NCBI GenBank assembly: GCA_021651055.1
Contig: JAJHOH010000001.1
Location: 4,143,059 to 4,207,058 of the forward strand
Length of the DNA: 64,000 nucleotides
Source: Candidatus Manganitrophus morganii
GTDB taxonomy: Bacteria > Nitrospirota > Nitrospiria > SBBL01 > Manganitrophaceae
Reading direction: 5' to 3'
In this document: positions 62,122 to 64,000 of the stretch, piece by piece
Position numbering within the stretch: position 1 is the first letter of the stretch
Layout: every line of letters begins with the position of its first letter
The notes under the pieces: model-generated
What the model saw: only the letters and a program-made list of their open reading frames with translations
Told to the model about the DNA's origin: nothing
Database searches by the model: none
Made by a program: the position numbers and the translations under genes

Positions 62122-63022
62122 CGGTCGGAAAACGCGCCTTCAGTAAGACGGACAGGGAAAGAAAGCCGGCAATCCCGCCAAGCACCCCCCCTCCCGCCGG
62201 AATGCCGAAGAGAAACGGGGCAGGTAGAAAGAGCGGATTGAGAAAACCTCCGATCATCCCTCCGATCGATTGAAGATGGGGCTGGGAAAAATGAAAGAGG
62301 GCAAAGAGCATCAACACGGAGATCCAGCCGCTGATCAAACCGATGAGAGAGCCTTCAATGAAGAAGGGAATCTTGATGAAACTGTGCGTCGCCCCGATTA
62401 AATTCATCACCTCGATTTCGTCTCTCCGGCTATAAAAGTGCAGACGGACCGTATTCGCGATAATGGTCACGATTGCGACGGATAACAATCCTCCCACGCC
62501 GATTCCAACTTTCTTCAATAGAATCAGAAATGCGTCGAGATTCTGGAGCCACTCCGATCCGTATGCGATTTCTTCTACGCCAGGAAGCCGTTTAAAACGA
62601 TCAATCATCACTGAAAGCTGTTGCGGGTCTTGATACGCCGCTTTGACTTTGACCTCAAACGAAGCCGGTAACGGATTTCCTCCCAGGCTGTTTAACAACG
62701 ATTCGTCATGAAACTCTTTTTTAAAAATCGTGAGCGCCTCCTCTTTGGAAATATACGTTACGGAGGAGATACGGTCATCGCTCGATAATCGTTCTTTGAT
62801 CGAGCGTACATCCTCTTCCGCCGTTCCATCCGAGAGGTAGATGCTGAACTGAACATCCTCCTGCATCGATCGAAGCAGATCCTGCACATTATAATAGAAA
62901 AGCAGAAAAACACCAAATAGTGTCAACGTGAGGCTCAGTGAGAGAAAGGAAAAGAAGGCCATCATTCGATTGATCTGAAGATTTTCAACAGCGGTTCTAA
63001 GAAAATAGAGAGTTTTCCTCAT
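62102..63022 (-). CDS. ftsX: Cell-division ABC permease FtsX
   Basis: A 306-residue membrane protein: N-terminal cytoplasmic segment, TM1 (MMAFFSFLSLSLTLTLFGVF), a large periplasmic domain (about residues 45-170), then three further TM helices (VGGLLSVAIVTIIANTVRLH, SLIGLISGWISVLMLFALFH, FGIPAGGGVLGGIAGFLSLS). It carries FtsE signals to the EnvC-like protein. It overlaps ftsE as ATGA and the EnvC-like gene by 20 nt. Confidence 0.93.
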   Translation of the reverse strand: MRKTLYFLRTAVENLQINRMMAFFSFLSLSLTLTLFGVFLLFYYNVQDLLRSMQEDVQFSIYLSDGTAEEDVRSIKERLSSDDRISSVTYISKEEALTIFKKEFHDESLLNSLGGNPLPASFEVKVKAAYQDPQQLSVMIDRFKRLPGVEEIAYGSEWLQNLDAFLILLKKVGIGVGGLLSVAIVTIIANTVRLHFYSRRDEIEVMNLIGATHSFIKIPFFIEGSLIGLISGWISVLMLFALFHFSQPHLQSIGGMIGGFLNPLFLPAPFLFGIPAGGGVLGGIAGFLSLSVLLKARFPTDGKKQT

Positions 63023-63687
63023 GCCGATGCCCCATCCGAGTAAATTTTCCCTTTTTGTAGGACAATCGTTCGCTTCCCCATTTTTGTCATCAGATGCTGA
63101 TTGTGTGTCGCCACGATCACGGTAGTCCCGCTGATGTGAATGTTTTTGAGCAGATCCATAATTTCGACCGAAAGGAATTCATCCAGGTTACCGGTCGGCT
63201 CATCCGCCAACAAGAGAGAAGGGCGGTTGATCAACGCCCGGGCGATCGCGACCCGTTGCTGTTCTCCTCCGGAGAGGAATTGCGGAAATTGATTCCGGCG
63301 ATGTTCCAGCTGAACCATCTTTAAAACCTCTTGAACCCTTTTTCTGATTTCTCCACCGGGAGCTCCGACGATTTCCAACGGAAGCGCGATGTTCTCATAA
63401 ACGGTCTTGCGCCGAATCAGTTTAAAATCCTGAAAGACAAATCCGATATTGCGACGGAGAAACGGAACCTGATTTTCCTTCAACCGAGAGATATTTTTCC
63501 CTCCGATGAGAATTTGTCCTTGTTCCGCTCTTTCTTCACAGATCATCAGCTTAAGAAGCGTCGACTTCCCGGCGCCGCTCGACCCGACCAGAAAAACAAA
63601 CTCCCCTTTTTCGATTTTCAAATTAATATCGTCCAGAGCGACGTGGTCTTTACCGTAATATTTATATACGTGAAACATCTGGATCAT
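63019..63687 (-). CDS. ftsE: Cell-division ATPase FtsE
   Basis: A 222-residue ABC ATPase: Walker [18 protein letters not shown], the FtsE-type [15 protein letters not shown], signature [15 protein letters not shown], Walker [13 protein letters not shown] and H-loop [10 protein letters not shown]. FtsEX controls cell-wall hydrolysis at division. ATG at 63687. Confidence 0.95.
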   Translation of the reverse strand: MIQMFHVYKYYGKDHVALDDINLKIEKGEFVFLVGSSGAGKSTLLKLMICEERAEQGQILIGGKNISRLKENQVPFLRRNIGFVFQDFKLIRRKTVYENIALPLEIVGAPGGEIRKRVQEVLKMVQLEHRRNQFPQFLSGGEQQRVAIARALINRPSLLLADEPTGNLDEFLSVEIMDLLKNIHISGTTVIVATHNQHLMTKMGKRTIVLQKGKIYSDGASA

Positions 63688-63866
63688 CGTTTGCCAACCT
63701 TTTTATAACGATCCGAAAGAACAAGCGTCACGGGTCGTGGTTCGCAGTTGATTTGTCGTGGTATCCGCGTGCGGAGCGAAAGAGTCGGTCGTGATAAAGA
63801 AAAAGAAGAAGCAGGAAGAATTATCCAAAGGAGTTGGATCTTAATCGGCGTCTTTTTCCTTTTCAG
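63684..63866 (-). CDS. Possible non-AUG small gene upstream of ftsE
   Basis: An open frame of 60 codons runs from CTG at 63866 (or a later ATT at 63845) to TGA at 63684, whose TGA overlaps the ftsE ATG as ATGA. The product would be basic then hydrophobic (KRKKTPIKIQLLWIILPASS). No standard start codon exists in it and no homologue is known to me. The overlap and hydrophobicity are suggestive, but a chance open frame is possible. Confidence 0.25.
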   Translation of the reverse strand: MKRKKTPIKIQLLWIILPASSFSLSRPTLSLRTRIPRQINCEPRPVTLVLSDRYKKVGKR

Positions 63867-64000
63867 AAAGATAGTCGAGAATCAGATCATCCAAGCTTTT
63901 CTTTTGGCTTAACTTTTGCGGCGAAGCGGGCGCCGGAGACGGCGCTTTTACGTCGGGCACCGTGCGATCTTCCCGGAACTCTTTTGGGGCCGGTGTCTGA
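63841..64000 (-). CDS. Unrecognised protein, C-terminal part only
   Basis: A minus-strand frame open from the window edge to TAA at 63841 (53 visible residues). Proline/alanine-rich region (VKAPSPAPASPQKLSQK), then LDDLILDYLSEKEKDAD as the C-terminus. It is the gene immediately upstream of ftsE; too little is visible to assign a family. Confidence 0.5.
   Translation of the reverse strand, partial: QTPAPKEFREDRTVPDVKAPSPAPASPQKLSQKKSLDDLILDYLSEKEKDAD

Overview
This window is a chromosomal segment of a Gram-negative, diderm bacterium. It encodes LPS-era envelope machinery (a tripartite RND efflux pump with an outer-membrane channel, lipoproteins, an outer-membrane beta-barrel protein), FtsEX/EnvC-like division proteins, sigma-54 control, PilZ proteins and a CIRCE-controlled groESL. 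The base composition is moderately GC-rich with local AT-rich pockets. The gene mix fits Nitrospirota or a neighbouring phylum; this taxonomic guess is inference, because no rRNA or other phylogenetic marker was compared. No rRNA, tRNA, CRISPR array, insertion sequence or prophage was found.

Layout. (1) 1-7857, minus strand: a seven-gene operon behind one good promoter: moaC, ABC ATPase, ABC permease, a phosphatase-family protein, an O-methyltransferase-like protein, a LolA-like sorting protein and an MMPL/RND exporter that runs off the window edge. The ABC ATPase tail and a periplasmic loop of the exporter both carry unusual tryptophan/lysine-rich segments. (2) 7939-20000: a four-CBS protein and glutamate-type dehydrogenase, a PilZ protein, a phospholipase C-like plus nucleotidyltransferase-like pair, a cardiolipin-synthase-like enzyme, a GAF-GAF-ANTAR regulator, two dehydrogenases and a GH15 enzyme. 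(3) 20052-28755: a kelch lipoprotein, a polyamine/gamma-glutamyl catabolic operon (glutamine synthetase-like, glutamine amidotransferase, SDR, aldehyde dehydrogenase), two tiny membrane-protein genes behind an apparent attenuator, a HEAT-repeat protein and a lipoprotein intradiol-dioxygenase homologue.

(4) 28840-38154, minus strand: a sigma-54 activator (GAF-GAF-AAA+-Fis), directly followed by clustered TGCCGA/TCGGCA sites, then a -24/-12 promoter, then STAS protein, membrane-fusion protein, RND pump, outer-membrane channel and a cytochrome b. This reads as a self-contained, sigma-54-switched efflux locus. (5) 38181-44038: CHRD protein, a low-GC RelE-type toxin-antitoxin pair, a kelch protein, spermidine synthase, ilvD and an unrecognised protein. 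(6) 44258-53256: DUF3052-like protein, DNA-3-methyladenine glycosylase, FMN reductase, MshEN protein, a recG-led operon (recG, small protein, Ppx/GppA, PilZ, flavin reductase), rpmB and a MerR protein with what looks like a degenerate GGDEF domain. (7) 53286-64000: outer-membrane protein, response regulator, trxA-recN, groES-groEL with CIRCE, and ftsE-ftsX-envC-ctpA.

Most genes have clear Shine-Dalgarno sequences, and several operons show ATGA stop-start overlaps, which guided the choice of start codons.
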